In this document: one piece after another, positions 1 to 13,126 of the stretch
How the letters are laid out: every line of letters starts with the position of its first letter
Numbering within the stretch: the stretch's first letter is position 1
NCBI GenBank assembly: GCA_005765155.1
Contig: VCCP01000002.1
Coordinates: 4,278,001-4,342,000, forward strand
Source: Zelopaecilomyces penicillatus
Taxonomy: Eukaryota > Ascomycota > Sordariomycetes > Hypocreales > Pseudodiploosporaceae
Direction: 5' to 3'
DNA: 64,000 nucleotides
Notes under the pieces: model-generated
Seen by the model: the letters and a program-made list of their open reading frames with translations, nothing else
Databases searched by the model: none
Told to the model about the DNA's origin: nothing
Program-made: the position numbers and the translations under genes

Positions 1-877
1 ATTCTATAATTCCTATTTGCATTGCGTTTGGCGTTTGAGGTTGCTCCAAAACGCACAAAGGCTTTTATGTGGACCAGCTGTGTTGAATTGTTTCGGGTAT
101 CTCATTTCTGAACTTGTTTTTCTCTTCACATGATTCCCCCATTTCCTGTCTTTTTGACGCGAGAACATTGACTTGCACTAAGGGTGTACGCTGTTGTACG
201 TATAAAGTGGCTAGCCTTTTGTAACTAATTGTTAGCAAAAACAACGCATTATTATCTGAGAATTTTTCTCTCTTTTATCCCCAAGGGGTTGATTAAATCT
301 GTGCTGTCTTTGAGTTGAGACTATTTACTCATCCCTGATAATAATGTTTTGGCTTGGACTCAGGCCGGCCATGTTGAATGACAACATTTAGCATAAGACC
401 AGATCGAAATGAGTCTGTTTATTAGACCTATGTATAATACAATTTAAGAATTAGTAGGTTACTATTTTCCCGCCATCCTGACGTCAACACATTGTAGCAT
501 TCAACTCTAATTGCCATCAATTAGAGGCTACGGTATTGTAATTTGATGCGAATCCACCACATCCAAAAACTCTAAAAGAACTGCCCAACTTAATCGAGTG
601 TGTATAAATAAAGCTGTACTCTGCCTGGCGAACGATAAGCCTACGAAAGTTGGTTGTCAGTACCCACGTGATTTTGTCTGACATTCATGTCTACCCCCCC
701 AATTCGCATGATTACGTTGGATACTTGGCAAGCAGAGGTGTTGTCCGCACTGGGAAAAACACTTGATCATCTATTAATCACCCCAGTTGCTTTCTTGTAT
801 AGAGCAGAAAGAGGCTCCAAATACTTAGGGTCTTTGTTGGCTTATTACTTTTTAACTGAACCATCATCGTCGCGGAG
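1..877. other. Left-edge intergenic region
   Basis: AT-rich sequence with no reading frame that resembles a protein. It contains the upstream region of the flavoenzyme gene starting at 878. A TATA-like stretch (tataaataaag) lies at about 603-613, roughly 270 nt before the start codon. Nothing else is recognised. Confidence 0.6.
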
Positions 878-2872
878 ATGCTGGTTCGCTGGAGCTTGGC
901 GTCGGCCGCCTGCCTTGGTGCTCTCGGGCAAGTCGCGTCACGACAAGTTGAAGGAGACAATGTGCAGGTCAGGAACGTGGCCATTATAGGTAAAGAAAAG
1001 AAAAATATCCCATGTAGTCTTTCAGTCTGGCGATGGATCTCATCGCTGAATGGGATGTGGTTGTGGTGGGTTTGGCTAATCTCAATCTAAAGGAGCTGGA
1101 GCGGCTGGCTCGTCGGCAGCATATCATCTTCAGCAATATGCAAAGGAGGAGAATCTAGCTATTAATGTCACGATATTTGAAAAGACAAATCACGTCGGAG
1201 GCCGAACCCTTACGGTCAACGCATTTGACAACCCGCTGGAGCCGATTGAACTAGGCGCCTCCATCTTCGTCACCATTAATCACATCATGTACAATGCCAG
1301 TCGGGAGTTCGGCCTGGACTTGGGCGAGAAAATGACATCGTCTAGCAATGACGCCATCACGGCAATCTGGGACGGGGAGAGCTTCGTGTTCGAGTCGTCG
1401 GAGGGGACGTCTTGGTGGTGGGATGCCGGCAAGATGTGGTGGCGGTACGGCTTGTCGCCTTACTACGCGGTCAAGCTGGTCAAGGATGTTGTCTCCAAGT
1501 TTTTGCAACTGTATGAGGAGCCGTATTTCCCGTTTGAGTCTCTGACGCAGCGAGTGTATGACCTGGGTCTGGCAGATATCACGGCCATTACAGGCGAGCA
1601 ACTGCTTGCGCAGAATAAGGTAAGACAAATCATGGGTCGTTCATATAACATTGGTATATGTAACAGATGGGTTGTCCAATTGTATCATGAATTTGGCAAC
1701 TGTTACTGACTGTGAAGGATTAGATCAACCCTGCTTTTAGCCGTCATATAATTCAAGCCGCAACTAGGGTCAACTATGCCTCGAATTTGGCTTACATCCA
1801 CGGACTTGAGGCCATGGTAAGTCTTACTATGTTATTTTCTTTCTTCCTACACTTGCCGTTTGATGCTACATTTACTCACTAGAGATATAAATAGGTCTCG
1901 TTCGCTACAGATGGTGCCGTTTCCGTAAACGGCGGCAACTGGCAAATCTTTGATAGGATGGTGCAGAAGAGCAGAGCTGTGCTTCTGAGGAACACGACTG
2001 TGTCTTCCATCTCGTTCGCCAAGCAAGGTGAGGACAAGTCAGGCCTCTCTTCCAAATACCGCATTTCAACACAAAGCTCTCATGATAAGAAATCTGCCTC
2101 ACCAGCAGCAGACGAAGAGTTCCCTACTGTATTTGACGACGTTATCATCGCGTCTCCATGGCAGTTCAGCCACATCACAGCCGGGGAGGGCATCATGGAA
2201 CCCCAAGAGATTGAGGAGATCCCATACACGAAGCTACACGTGACGCTGTTCGCATCACCGTATGCGCTGCGGCCCGAGTTCTTTAAGCTGAAACCCGGCA
2301 GCAAGGCGCCGAGCAACGTGTACACCACGCTTGGGGAGGGGGAGAAGGCGGGGATGGGGGCCAAGGGTGTCGGCCGCACGGGGTTTTACTCCATCAGCAC
2401 ACTACGAACGGTGCTGAATCCCAAGACACAGGCGCAGGAGTACGTGTACAAGATCTTCTCCCCGGATGCTGTGACACCGGGGTTTTTATCTGAGATTCTG
2501 GGTGTTGATGTGCCTTCTACCTTTGTGCCATCCAAGAAGAAAGGGGAGGAGGAAACTGATGATGATGGTGGCGATGAGAACAAGGACAGCAGCTCGTCCC
2601 GCAGTGTGGATGCCATTTCTTGGTATTATCCACACTGGTTCCACTCGTACCCCGTCGAACTCCCACGAGTTACTTTCCAGGACCCTGTGCTGGGCAAGGG
2701 CCTGTACTACACTTCGGGCATCGAGAGCTTCATCTCTACCATGGAAACGAGCGCGCTGATGGGTAAGAACGTAGCGCGGCTTGTTGCCGACGCTGCGGCA
2801 GGTATCGAGAGAAACATGACTGGGTTGAAGGACGCTCTGGGCGGGGAGCAGGTGGTGATGGGAGAACTGTAG
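878..2872 (+). CDS. Prenylcysteine oxidase-like FAD protein, four exons
   Basis: Predicted exons are 878-989, 1093-1619, 1724-1816 and 1895-2872, giving 569 aa. The phases fit at every junction and all three introns are GT..AG. The N-terminus is a secretory signal (MLVRWSLASAACLGALGQVAS). A Rossmann FAD motif, GAGAAGSSAA, spans the first splice junction at about residues 38-47, and VGGRTL follows, as in flavin amine oxidase-fold enzymes. The rest, with the acidic linker around residues 430-450, matches the prenylcysteine lyase family. That family cleaves the thioether of farnesyl- or geranylgeranyl-cysteine released from degraded prenylated proteins, giving cysteine, an aldehyde and H2O2, in a lysosome/vacuole-type compartment. 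The start at 878 was chosen because the signal peptide and the dinucleotide-binding strand follow directly. Family assignment is confident; the exact substrate is inferred. Confidence 0.85.
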
Positions 2873-5705
2873 TTGACTTTGATTTTGTGGGCTTACGTAT
2901 TCTTTCTTTCTTCCTTTGGAGAGACAGAAAAGAGGGTGGTGGACTAGCAGTGATGTGATGCTCCGATTGGATATCCTTTTTTCTGGATTAGTGATGTACT
3001 TTACAGTGAGTTTATCTTGGTTGAACTCTTATTTCGTTCCACGAGATGTGAAAGAGGCAAGAATTGGCGAATTTCATATGGAAATTGGGTTCTGAACAGG
3101 GTCGAATCTGGAATGTGTTGAGATGCCAAATGAATTTTTTTTTTTTCAGAAATTGATCAATCTGTGAAATATCAAAGTACACGCTATGATTGAACGATCG
3201 TGAACATTCTTTTTTTTTGTCAGATGAGATTTCTGACAATCTTTACCCTTTTTTAGCGCAATTGGGGTCCGAAATGGCGGATGGAGATGGGTCCTGCCTG
3301 TTCTAGACTTTTTGAATGTCTAGATTTACACCAGGCATTAATCACTTTCCTTTTTTTTAGAGCACAAAAGTGCGGTTTTAGTCAAGTCATGTCAAGTCAT
3401 GTCATGTCATGGGGCGGCAAAAAAGACGGGCTGTAATGGTACATACATACCCTTGGACCCCTTTTTTAAGGGGCGTGATTTGCTGGGTTTAGATATTATT
3501 AGTGGTTGGCCTGGCTGGGATTCTAGAAGCTCATGACAATACAACCCTGTGTTGACCCTAGCGCTGCTGTCGATCACGCTTAATTGTGTATGTTTTGCTG
3601 AGATTCGTCTTTTCAACATTTTGATCTGAGAACTCTTCCTCCTGCGGTTTAGGCAAAAAGCCGGGCCGACATCGCACAAAGCTGGGCGGTTTTCTCGAGA
3701 CACTGCCCGTTTCTAGCTGCTAGGTGTAGATTGTAATAATACGCATTCCATGGGGGGCGGGCGGGATGAGATGGAATGCACGATTTGCCGGAATGGTTGT
3801 TTCATTACGATGGATGATCATGGATGGATGGTTGTAGCTGCATGATTCTCCATTCATGATTCCCTACCTTTGCTATCCGTTGGTGTAATCGACAAAAATG
3901 TAAGACCAAGGCCAGCCATTAGCATGTCTTTACATTTCCCCCCCACGGGGTTCCGTCGTCGGAGCTGTCAGTCACCGCTGCTGCTGTTGTTACTGTTGGT
4001 GATATGATGGAACGATGTTTTGTTGCTTTTTCCTCGTCAGCTAGCTAATAATTAGCGTCCAAAGGCGGTTGGATCTTGTGATCAGATTTAGACAAGCCTC
4101 CTTGCCCCATGTGTCTCCTCTCCGTCTTTCTCAACACGTTGGGCAGCACAGATGATGCCGTCCCTGCGTCAGTGCGTTCGGTCCCGTTGTTGAACTCGTA
4201 ATACCACATATGTATGTGGGTAGTAAGGTAGGTTAGGCACTGTACAGTAATTGATGACATGGAGATGGCTTATAAATTTACTATAGACGCTAATAATAAC
4301 ATCCTGTGGCAAGTTCGCAACATACCAACGACAAGTCTCGGGTATATGGTTGCTGGGGAATGCTGCATCACAAGGTGACGCGGATAGATGCAGTTTTTTT
4401 TGTTGCGAGGTTTTGTTGGGGAGAGGTATTGCGATTGTGATTGGGATTCGAATCGAGGACCTCACCCCCCCGCAAAAGGCAATTAATAGTAGCTGATACA
4501 TATAGCCTATTAGGTAGGTAGGCTGCAGGCAGGCAGGACAACAACTGCGCAAGGTCCGTCCCTGTGTCTCTCCTTTATGGTTTTGTGTTTTTGCTCTGTC
4601 AGTCGTCCGTGTCTCCCCCCGTCTTTGCCCCTGTTTCCGCCGCCACTGTTTGATTCACTTCTGGAACACGGACTCGTATGGGCTTGGTATCAATTACTCT
4701 TTTTTTTTAGTATAATCACTTCCAAGCCTTCACATTTCACAGTGTAATCAGCAGATGGTGTTGGTGGTGGCGATAATTGCTGTATTACCACATTTCGCCT
4801 TACGTACTTGATATGTATGACCAGACCATCATCGGGACAGTCTTCCCACTGTTTGATTGAATCATACATTTCATTTGGGCATCGTCTGCAGAGCAAGCGG
4901 CGCAACCCTTGCAGTCTTTGCAGAGCTCAGCAGAGCTAAGGGCTTATTCTTATTACGTACGGCGAGGCCTGTAGCGGACCTCTTAGCGGTGCCTCTAGCC
5001 ATGTTTTCAGCAGGAGGCTCGGGTTTGCGGCGTCCCTGCAGGCGGTAAACGGACTGGCGCCTCCGAGGTCGGGGGCACTGTGGGCCTGGTGGAACTTGTC
5101 GTGGCCCGGCATCTGTCGGCATCTGCCGGGTCACACGGATTGTCACGGACGCTCACCGGCGGCCACGGAGCGACAGGGCAGCAGAAAGGCAGGAGCCATG
5201 CAGCTTTTTTGTTGATTCCCATCCGTGGCCCAATTGGGATCTGGAACGCGGCTCCCCGTCTTTGCTGTGTCTCTCTCTGCACCTTCCCTCGTCTCATCAA
5301 CAGACCTACAGTACCTACCTGCGATAATCGTACATAATCTTAATCATCCCCGCATCAACAAACTTTGGGGCCCATCCATCGTCGGCCGAGAAAGAAAGAA
5401 ACAAAAATAAAAAAAACTCTTTAATTTGAAGTGGGCTGCCTGCCCCCCCCCTCAGACCCATTCTTAAGACTCCATTGCTGCTCCAAAGACGTCAGCCAGC
5501 CCTACCTGAGCCCGTGTCGCCCAATCATATATCCATCCAAATTTCAATCCATCTATCCACCCATCCAGTCGACATCGTCGACAATCTGCCGCTACTTGAT
5601 TCAATTTGCTCCCTTGTTTCTGGGCTCTCCCTACAAGTTACAAGACTCTCGACTTAGTTACTTCAATCTCTACCAAAACAAACAAACACTCGCCTATCGT
5701 CCACA
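2873..5705. other. Intergenic region with pyrimidine-rich leader
   Basis: No protein-like frame is seen over 2.8 kb. The sequence contains poly-T tracts (3135-3148, 3210-3219), a short tandem repeat (3381-3410) and, from about 5430 to 5705, a C/T-rich leader with CCATCCA-type words and a run of C at about 5444-5453. Such leaders are common directly upstream of expressed fungal genes, here the threonine aldolase at 5706. Confidence 0.55.
3381..3410. repeat. Short tandem repeat GTCAAGTCAT / GTCAT
   Basis: Two perfect copies of the 10-mer GTCAAGTCAT are followed by two copies of GTCAT, 30 nt in total, in otherwise unstructured intergenic sequence. It looks like slippage-derived microsatellite sequence. 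No function is implied. Confidence 0.9.
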
Positions 5706-6788
5706 ATGCCCGACGCCAATCTCCTCGCCGCCGCGGTCAAGCCCAAGTATAGCTTTTTAGACGACTATAGCGAGGGTGCCCATCCCCAAGTCCTCAACGC
5801 TCTCTTCGCCAGCAACGCCACCCAGGAGGTTGGCTATGGCCACGACTCCTACAGTGAAGAGGCTCGCCGTCTGATTCGCAGCCACCTCGGTCGCGACGAT
5901 GTCGGCATCTTCTTCGTCCCCAGTGGCACCTCAGCCAATGCCATCTCCATTGCAGCTTGTCTTCGCCCTCACGAGGCTGTCATTGCCGCGAGCTCTGGCC
6001 ACATTGTCACCCGAGAGACTGGTGCCGTTGAGGCCAGCGGCCATAAGATCATCAACGTAGCGCCCAAAAACGGCAAGCTGACCCCTGAGAGCATCTCCAA
6101 AGCCCTCGATGACAACTGGCACTTCCCCCACATGGCCAAGCCCAGACTCGTATACATCTCCAACGCCACCGAGATTGGCACAATTTACACAAAGGCAGAG
6201 ATGGCCGCTATCAAGCTGCTATGCGAAGACAAGGGGCTGCTACTCTTCGTCGATGGTGCTCGCATTGGCGCGGCACTGACTTCCCGCATGAACGACATGA
6301 CCCTGAGCGATATGCTGGAACTGACAGATATCTTCTGGATCGGCGGCACTAAGAACGGCGCTCTGCTAGGCGAGGCTGTTGTCGTAAAGGACCCGAAATT
6401 GGCTCAAGATTTCGAGTTCTTTGTCAAGCAGCACGGCTCACTGCTGGCCAAGGGACGCATCATGGGCGTGCAGTTCGCCGAGCTCTTTCGAGACAATCTC
6501 TACTTCGACCTTGCTCGCCGGGCTAACGTCGCCGCTGAGAAGCTGTCTCGCTCCATCATAGGGGCCGGCTACACTGTCCACGCTGAGACAGAGACGAACC
6601 AGGTCTTTGCCGTTTTACCCCATGATCTAGTCCAGAGATTACAGCAGGATTTTTCCTTTTACGTTTGGGAAAAGTTTGGCGACCGGTGGGCGGTTGTGCG
6701 TCTGCTCACAACTTGGGCCACTGATATCTCCCAGCTTGAAAAGTTCAACCAGATCGTTCTCAGCTGGATTCCCACAGTTGAGGTATGA
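5706..6788 (+). CDS. Low-specificity L-threonine aldolase
   Basis: A single-exon frame of 360 aa. This is a fold-type I PLP enzyme of the beta-eliminating lyase/threonine aldolase family, which cleaves L-threonine or L-allo-threonine to glycine and acetaldehyde in the cytosol. Visible landmarks are the N-terminal substrate region YSEGAHP (21-27), the phosphate-binding SGTSAN (73-78), the cofactor aspartate in FVDGAR (D183) and the Schiff-base lysine in GGTKNGA (K216). The length fits the family (about 350-390 aa). The start follows a C/T-rich leader and a purine at -3 (cacaATG). No intron is needed and no odd feature is seen. Members of this family differ in stereospecificity, which sequence alone cannot settle. 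Confidence 0.92.
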   Translation: MPDANLLAAAVKPKYSFLDDYSEGAHPQVLNALFASNATQEVGYGHDSYSEEARRLIRSHLGRDDVGIFFVPSGTSANAISIAACLRPHEAVIAASSGHIVTRETGAVEASGHKIINVAPKNGKLTPESISKALDDNWHFPHMAKPRLVYISNATEIGTIYTKAEMAAIKLLCEDKGLLLFVDGARIGAALTSRMNDMTLSDMLELTDIFWIGGTKNGALLGEAVVVKDPKLAQDFEFFVKQHGSLLAKGRIMGVQFAELFRDNLYFDLARRANVAAEKLSRSIIGAGYTVHAETETNQVFAVLPHDLVQRLQQDFSFYVWEKFGDRWAVVRLLTTWATDISQLEKFNQIVLSWIPTVEV

Positions 6789-8031
6789 GAAGAAGAAATA
6801 AAAAGACAAAATCACTGAAACAATGAGGGTTAGCAAATATGTAACTCTTTCTACTCTTTCTTTTGTTCGGGCTATTCTCTTAATGCTTTATAAGGCGGTT
6901 GTCGACCTTGCCGCTGTGCTAGGCAAGTGCAGGGATAGGAGTTTTTTTTTTTTTTGGTTTCAACCCAACTGAAAAGGGGAATATTCTCAGTTGTTGTGTT
7001 TGTGGCATAGACAGATGTTTTCACGATTCATGTTGAGCGGACTTTTGGAAAGTCAAGGAGATGGAATGCATTGGCTATGGCGTCTTTGCTGCTGTTGTTT
7101 TAGTTTCTTTCCATGTTTTTTTTTTTGTTTATTCTATTCGAGTTGAGAACTCCGTTTGGAACATACAACTCCTAATCAATAACGGATTTTTATTCAATAA
7201 TCTATGCTTTTATGAAAACCTCTCCCACTTATAAAACATGTTGACTTTCACCTTCCTTGTGAAGATATGACTTGTAAACGACACAGTCTCAGCAATAGAT
7301 TGCCAAATCTAGAATGAACACAACTTGCCGTATGCAAGTCATAATACTTGATCATGTCACATTACTATGTACATATTCCCCCCTTCCGTATACAGTGTCA
7401 CAGAGAAAAGCAATGACCATAGCATTCCATTCGCTCAGCGAAACACACCAACCAAAGTGGAGTGAAATGGCTTGCTTAGGAAAAGCCCTGGTCAGCCTCT
7501 GCCGGCAACCGAATCCGCAAACCCACTCTTCCCGCAAGCTGCCACGGGTGGACAAAGACGACGTCATTCATTTGGGTCCACTGTGAGGCATATGGAACAT
7601 GTTACCGTTGCTATATCACTGGGTACATCTTTTGTTTCAAAAGGGCCCGCGATTCTATTCCCAGGGCGGGGTGTCGAGGTTCTCCCGCCAAGTTGTGAAA
7701 CCAAGTAACTTTCATAAGATATGATTGAAATCGCTGAAGCTATTAACAAAACAGTAAAAAAATCCATAGTTCGGGCTGTTGAATACCGTTCCAACTCCCA
7801 TTTTCCCTCCCCAAACCCATCCTTTTAAATTCCAGCCATGTGACCCCTAAAATATATGATACCGTCTTAATCTGCGTCCATATCGTCAAGGTGCCTCTCT
7901 TCCTCCTGTGTCAAGCGAGCCCATTCGCGACATATTTTATAGGTAAAATATTCATACCGTAATCCCAGTCCTATAACCAACGCCCTTTTTATATTCCCGT
8001 CATGATAAATTACAATTCGTGTCATCACTTT
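6789..8031. other. Intergenic region between convergent genes
   Basis: This is the 3' side of both the threonine aldolase (+) and the aldo-keto reductase (-). It is AT-rich with poly-T tracts at about 6940-6954 and 7118-7127. Short open frames inside it look like chance. Nothing else is recognised. Confidence 0.6.
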
Positions 8032-8967
8032 TTAGTCGCTAGACTTGTGCATAGAGCCCGTGACATAGTTTTCAGAGCCAAGGGCGTTTATGGCATCAAG
8101 GTCGACTTGAGCAAGCTCGAAATCAAAGCTTGCTAGATTGCTCTGAATGCGGGAGGCAGTCAAGCTCTTGGGGAGGACAACATTGCCGCGGGAGGCGTTC
8201 CAGTTCAGAAGTATCTGAGCCGGAGTCCTGTTGTATTTTGCGGCAATAGCATTGATTGTAGGGTCTGTTAACTTGTTGCCCCGGGCGAGCGGGGAGTAGG
8301 CCTCTATTTTGATTCCGTGCTTCTGGCAAAGCTTGACCAGATGCTGCCGTTGACAGAAAGGATGCACCTCGACTTGATTGACTGCAGGCACGACTCGAGC
8401 CTTTTCAAGCAGGCTTTTTATGTGAGCCGCGCCAAAGTTGGACACGCCAATCGACTTGACCTTGCCAAGCCTCTGCGCGGTTTCCAGTGCGCGCCAGCTC
8501 TCCAGTCGCTTATGCTCACAATCGGCAGGAGAGTGGATCAGATATAGATCGAGATATTCCAAGTCGAACTTCTCAAGAGATGAGCATAGAGCATTGAAGG
8601 TAGCCTCGTACCCGTGGTCGGCATCCCACAACTTGGAGCAGATGAAAACCTCTTTGCGTGGGGTGCCGGTCTTCTCCAGCCATCGGCGAACAGCACGGCC
8701 ACATGCTTCTTCATTTGCATATCGCGCGGCGGAGTCAATGTGGCGATAGCCAGCTTCAAGAGCCGCCGTAACAGCATCCTCAGTCGCCTTGCCATTAGGG
8801 GCCTTGTAGACACCAAGAGCGACTTGAGGAATGCGATTGCCGTCATTGAGCTGGATTGAGGCAACTGAAGAGACCGAGATGCTGTGAGCCCGGTTTCCAG
8901 AGACAAACTTTCTGGCATAGGTCCGGCGTTCCGGAGAAGCCAAAGGGGAGATTGCGCAGGGAGCCAT
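8032..8967 (-). CDS. Aldo-keto reductase (NADPH-dependent)
   Basis: A single-exon frame of 311 aa. The body from about residue 38 is a complete (alpha/beta)8 aldo-keto reductase. The catalytic tetrad is visible as D78 and Y83 in HIDSAARYANEE, K112 in CSKLW and H145 in LIHSP. Strand motifs SIGVSNF and NQVEVHP and the cofactor loop PKSLTASRIQSN near the C-terminus follow in the expected order. Such enzymes reduce aldehydes or ketones with NADPH. The 37-residue N-terminal extension is rich in Arg and Ser and is not part of the usual fold. It could be a targeting sequence or reflect a missed short intron, but no convincing intron was found. Substrate unknown. Confidence 0.9.
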   Translation of the reverse strand: MAPCAISPLASPERRTYARKFVSGNRAHSISVSSVASIQLNDGNRIPQVALGVYKAPNGKATEDAVTAALEAGYRHIDSAARYANEEACGRAVRRWLEKTGTPRKEVFICSKLWDADHGYEATFNALCSSLEKFDLEYLDLYLIHSPADCEHKRLESWRALETAQRLGKVKSIGVSNFGAAHIKSLLEKARVVPAVNQVEVHPFCQRQHLVKLCQKHGIKIEAYSPLARGNKLTDPTINAIAAKYNRTPAQILLNWNASRGNVVLPKSLTASRIQSNLASFDFELAQVDLDAINALGSENYVTGSMHKSSD

Positions 8968-11900
8968 GAGGGATTGCGTAGATGAGTCGATTTGGGATAG
9001 GTGCTGAAGAATGAATTATAAATGACAAGGTTACAGTTTTGAAAGTGAGGAAACGGCTCTTAATATAAACTAAATGCAGGATATGGCTGTTGAGTTAAGG
9101 CGTGTCAGATCCTGTCAGAGTAGATGCGCCCGCTGAGATGTTAAGTAAGGTAGAGCAGACGGTCTGTGTGTATTGTCACCGTCTCATGCTCTGCCGTTAT
9201 TGATGTTGCGTCCATGTAACACTGCCGCCATCCAGTCTCCTGGCTCACTTTTCGCACACGCCGATACTGTGTGTGCGTTTTTGTGTGACCTATCGAGGGC
9301 ATTCCTGCCAATAGTATCCCAAACGGCCGTCATCTCACTGCGTATCAGGGCCGGTCATTCCCGCATCCACCAACACCGCCTCCGTCATTCCATTTCCAAT
9401 GTGGAGCTCAAGATGGCTTTCTTCCCCTGGATGGCTGACCGCTGAACGAGGCCGAGGCCTGTGCGAAAGGCGGGAAGCGGGAAAGGCTGCTGCACCTCTG
9501 GTCTGGAGCAGAGTGGAAATAAAGTAGCGGAGGCCCTGGAGGGGACCCCCGAAGCGGTTGAAAACGCGATTGCGTGCGTTATTTTACCTGTGTGTGCGTC
9601 CCCTTGCTGTGTGCGTGTGCGTGTGTGTGTGTGTGTAATTTTTTATTTTTTTTCTTTGGCCAACTTCGTTGCCGCCAAGTTGCAGGACTACGGCTCGGCA
9701 AGACTACCATGGCCCCTGTGCTATGGACCTGCATTCAGGCAGGATGACGGAGGTGGTGGAGACGGAGGTGGTGGGGACGGAGAGTGGTTGCTCACGGCCA
9801 CGTTGCTCACGAGCGGTAAAGAACGTCGTCGTCCTTCGAAATGCCCTAATGGAGGTTGGTGACTCTCAGATGCGTGTGCGGTTCTAGCGTTTCCACTTTC
9901 TAATTTGGATCCTCCCATGTCGTAGGCAAGGCATGTTTGCCAGGAACAGTTTCGTCCAAGCCAAGGGGTGCACAACAGACGAGCGAGCATTGCTTCGGGG
10001 GTTTCATTCTGTGTGTCTCTGAATGACCCGTCCGCCCGTCCGCCCGCGAACGCATCGGCATTCAAACGCATGGTTACCCTACGGGCATTTGTGGGATTCT
10101 GGTTCTCCTTTGTTCTCAGAAACGCCGGCCGGAGCACGTCAACGAAATGCTGCTGCGGAGCTGGGCTCAACAATGTGGTGGTAATTTTTTGTTGGTTTGT
10201 GTTCTAGGGAGAAGAAGCAAAAGCCCGTTTTTGGAGTGCAAGACGCTGAGAGACATTGGGTAAGAAAAGCAATAGGTAGAGTTGGTAGTCAGGTACGACC
10301 AAAGACCTGCAGCAGTACCTGCCTCTTTGGCGACTCCTGCCTGCCATCTGAAGTGAAGCGATAGCCAGAGACCTGGGACTGGTCGCAACTGCCGGCACAG
10401 GCACAGAATGCACAGTGCAGTGCGGTCCGTGCCGGCTATCGTGCCGGCGCCCAACACACTGTGCATTGCCCCACTCCAATGGCCACATGGCACAGTATGA
10501 ACTTGTTCTCCTCTCCACAACAACAAACATTCTCGAACAAGTGAGCTTACTGTATCGTCATTTCGCACACCAATAAGCAAAAATAGAAACCGGCAGTAGT
10601 TCTGGCAGCCGTTTGTCAGACCCAGTGCGGAACCATTGCAGAATTCTATTTCATTGTTATCCTAGTTCAGCAACGGGTTGATACCAGCACCATTGAGACG
10701 GGCCCTCTTGGTGGCCGTTGCGTCTTTGTTGCAGCAGCCAAGGCCCTCAAGCAAACACTAGCCCACCCAAGATAAAAGTACAGTGGTTTAATATTGGCTT
10801 TTCGATCCACATGGCAAGTTTTCTGCCTTCACCGCCACCGAGGCTCAATCTAAGGTGCAGGCTGAATGAATCAGACGTTAATTCATGAGAACAGGGCATA
10901 TCCTGGCCACTGGCATCCCGTAGGTCTGAGCTGAACAGCAATTGTTTGGGTAAATATCACGGACTCCCATAATCACATTTATTTACTCCTGCCGCCTTTC
11001 CGCGCCATTGATGGCCATTTATTATTGTGTTATAGACCTGGTCGACCCATGCGCTTTACAAATACTCAATCACAATGCGTCACTCACACGTCTCCATCTA
11101 TTTAGCCTCTTTCGTTTAATGAACCATTGACAGCAAACTAACGTTGTGGAGCTTCAGATGACGTATCAAGGCTTGTAGGTTACGAGCACCTGGGAACGCA
11201 CAATGCTTTAACAATTAGAGTTACTTCAAATCCGGGCTGTGAAGTTCGAATAACCTGCTTACAACTGCTGGTTTGAGCAACGCCTGGCAACAAAATTGAG
11301 TGGCTAGCCCGACACACGCAAGTACACCAGCCACCAGCATGGGGTAGAAAGGTTTTCAAATTAGCGGAAGAGGATTTGGCCATAGCTCCCATTTGCCACA
11401 TATCCGTGCCATGCCTGCTATTTGTCGCCCATCCCAGATACTGCCAATGCTGAGATGTTGAAACCGCGTACCGAAATGGGCCAGCGAAACTAGCAAGTGG
11501 TCCATATGTTCATATATTACCGCCGAGGTATGTTCATGGGGGATTGGAGCCGTCATCGCGCCATGAATGGCACATGTCTCCTCTTTGCTTGTTCTATCTG
11601 GCTGTATCCTAACGGGGGGTTTTTTTTTTTTTTTTATTACTAAAACAAAAACTTTCGTAAACAAACTTAGCTTATAGCTACCACATATATGTGCTCAGCA
11701 TGCATCTTGGAAATCTTGGACTGTACTCATGTTAAATGTTTTGCGCTGTGATGGTCTTAAAATTGGGATGTGCTTCTTATACCTTCATTAGCGATTCCGA
11801 AAGCTATGGTCCATCCCCCCCCCTGTTCAGTTTCCTGAACTCACGAGTACATGTACTCATGCATCATGATCATCTGACAGAGTTACAAAGGATGCAGGAC

Positions 11901-13126
11901 AGTGCGCCTGGAATGAGAGGTTGGTAGGCAGACTCGAAAGATCCCAAGGCAATAATTGTTGCTGCAGGGTAGGTATGGACATTGATGTGCCAACCAACCA
12001 GATGCCCAGGTCTCGGGAATCCATGACAAGCTGTTGCCTACTTTATACGAGAAAATCTAGTGAAACTCAATAGTAGCCTTCTGTTAAGCATCCTTCTTTA
12101 GGTGGAGCGTGTATTTCCTTGTGTCAAGGTGTTCAACCCTGTTTCGCGTCTTCTTCTCTATTCTCCCGCGGGTGGTGGTTGGTGACTCACAAATAAACAT
12201 GGAAAAGCGATACCAAAAATTCCTCTGGTAATTCTAGATAGAGTGGCAATGTGAGCCAACCTTCTTTGTCTCCAGCAATGGAAAACCCTGTTGGATCACA
12301 TCCAGTTGCAACCAGCCCCTGGCAATATCTACATCCTATAACTGAGTCGTCTGGTTGGTCCATTGGCTCTCGGATGCACACCCGACCGCACACCAACACG
12401 CAGGCACACTTGTTGCCTCCGCCCTCCAATGAGACCGTGATCTCAACAAAAAGGCTTCACATTCTGCATGTGATCTTTTAGATATGCATCGGTTGTGGCT
12501 GTGGCGTCCACGAGGCATCCTGCACCCCTGATCTGGGGGTGGCAACCATGACGAGTTGTGGGTGTGGAGCAGGCACACGCTGCAACTTCGGCCATAACAG
12601 GAATATCGGCCGAAGTGTTTGTTGTTTGGGAGACTCATAGCCAAAATGTGATTCTATTTCCACCATGTTTGTAGCCTCAGTGCTGGTCTGGTGAATGTTT
12701 GGGCGGGCAGGCGTAAAGGCACCAATGGCTCTTTAAAAAAACCACGTTACAGATGGCAAGACTATTTGTGAGAGATGGCGAAATTGAATAGTGGACAGTT
12801 GATTTGAGGTAGATTTAATTGGTATATTTTGTCAAAATCAACTGAGAGACTTTTTTGCTATTAATTCCAGATATCCATCCGAGCCGGGAGGCTGTGTTAT
12901 TTAATAATAAGTGAAAACAAAACTTGAAGAAAAACAAACAAGAAAAGAGCCATAGTTGAATTTTCCCATGCCACACCCGTAAAACGCCCAGAACACCATG
13001 AATACCCCAAAATAGATAAAAGAGAGAATGGTGATAACTCCTGTGTGATGCTAATTACCAGTCCGACCCAAACACCGCCCATTGTGTAGCCTATATATCG
13101 GCTCGCCATTCCCTCGCGACATATCT
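8968..13126. other. Long gene-poor region (4.1 kb)
   Basis: No frame here shows a recognisable domain or the codon texture of neighbouring genes, and open frames on both strands are short or overlap each other. Contents noted: a GT dinucleotide tract (9609-9636), a G6T16 tract (11614-11635) and an AT-rich part from about 12720 to 13010. A gene with many small exons or a non-coding RNA could be hidden here, but I cannot support one. Confidence 0.5.
9609..9636. repeat. (GT)n microsatellite
   Basis: Interrupted GT repeat (GTGTGCGTGTGC followed by eight uninterrupted GT units), about 28 nt. It lies in gene-free sequence. Confidence 0.95.

Noticed and set aside
9721..10173. 150-codon minus-strand open frame
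   Set aside because: The sequence is low-complexity near its C-terminus (Pro/Ser repeats), has no domain or signal, and overlaps an open frame on the other strand, so it is best explained by chance.
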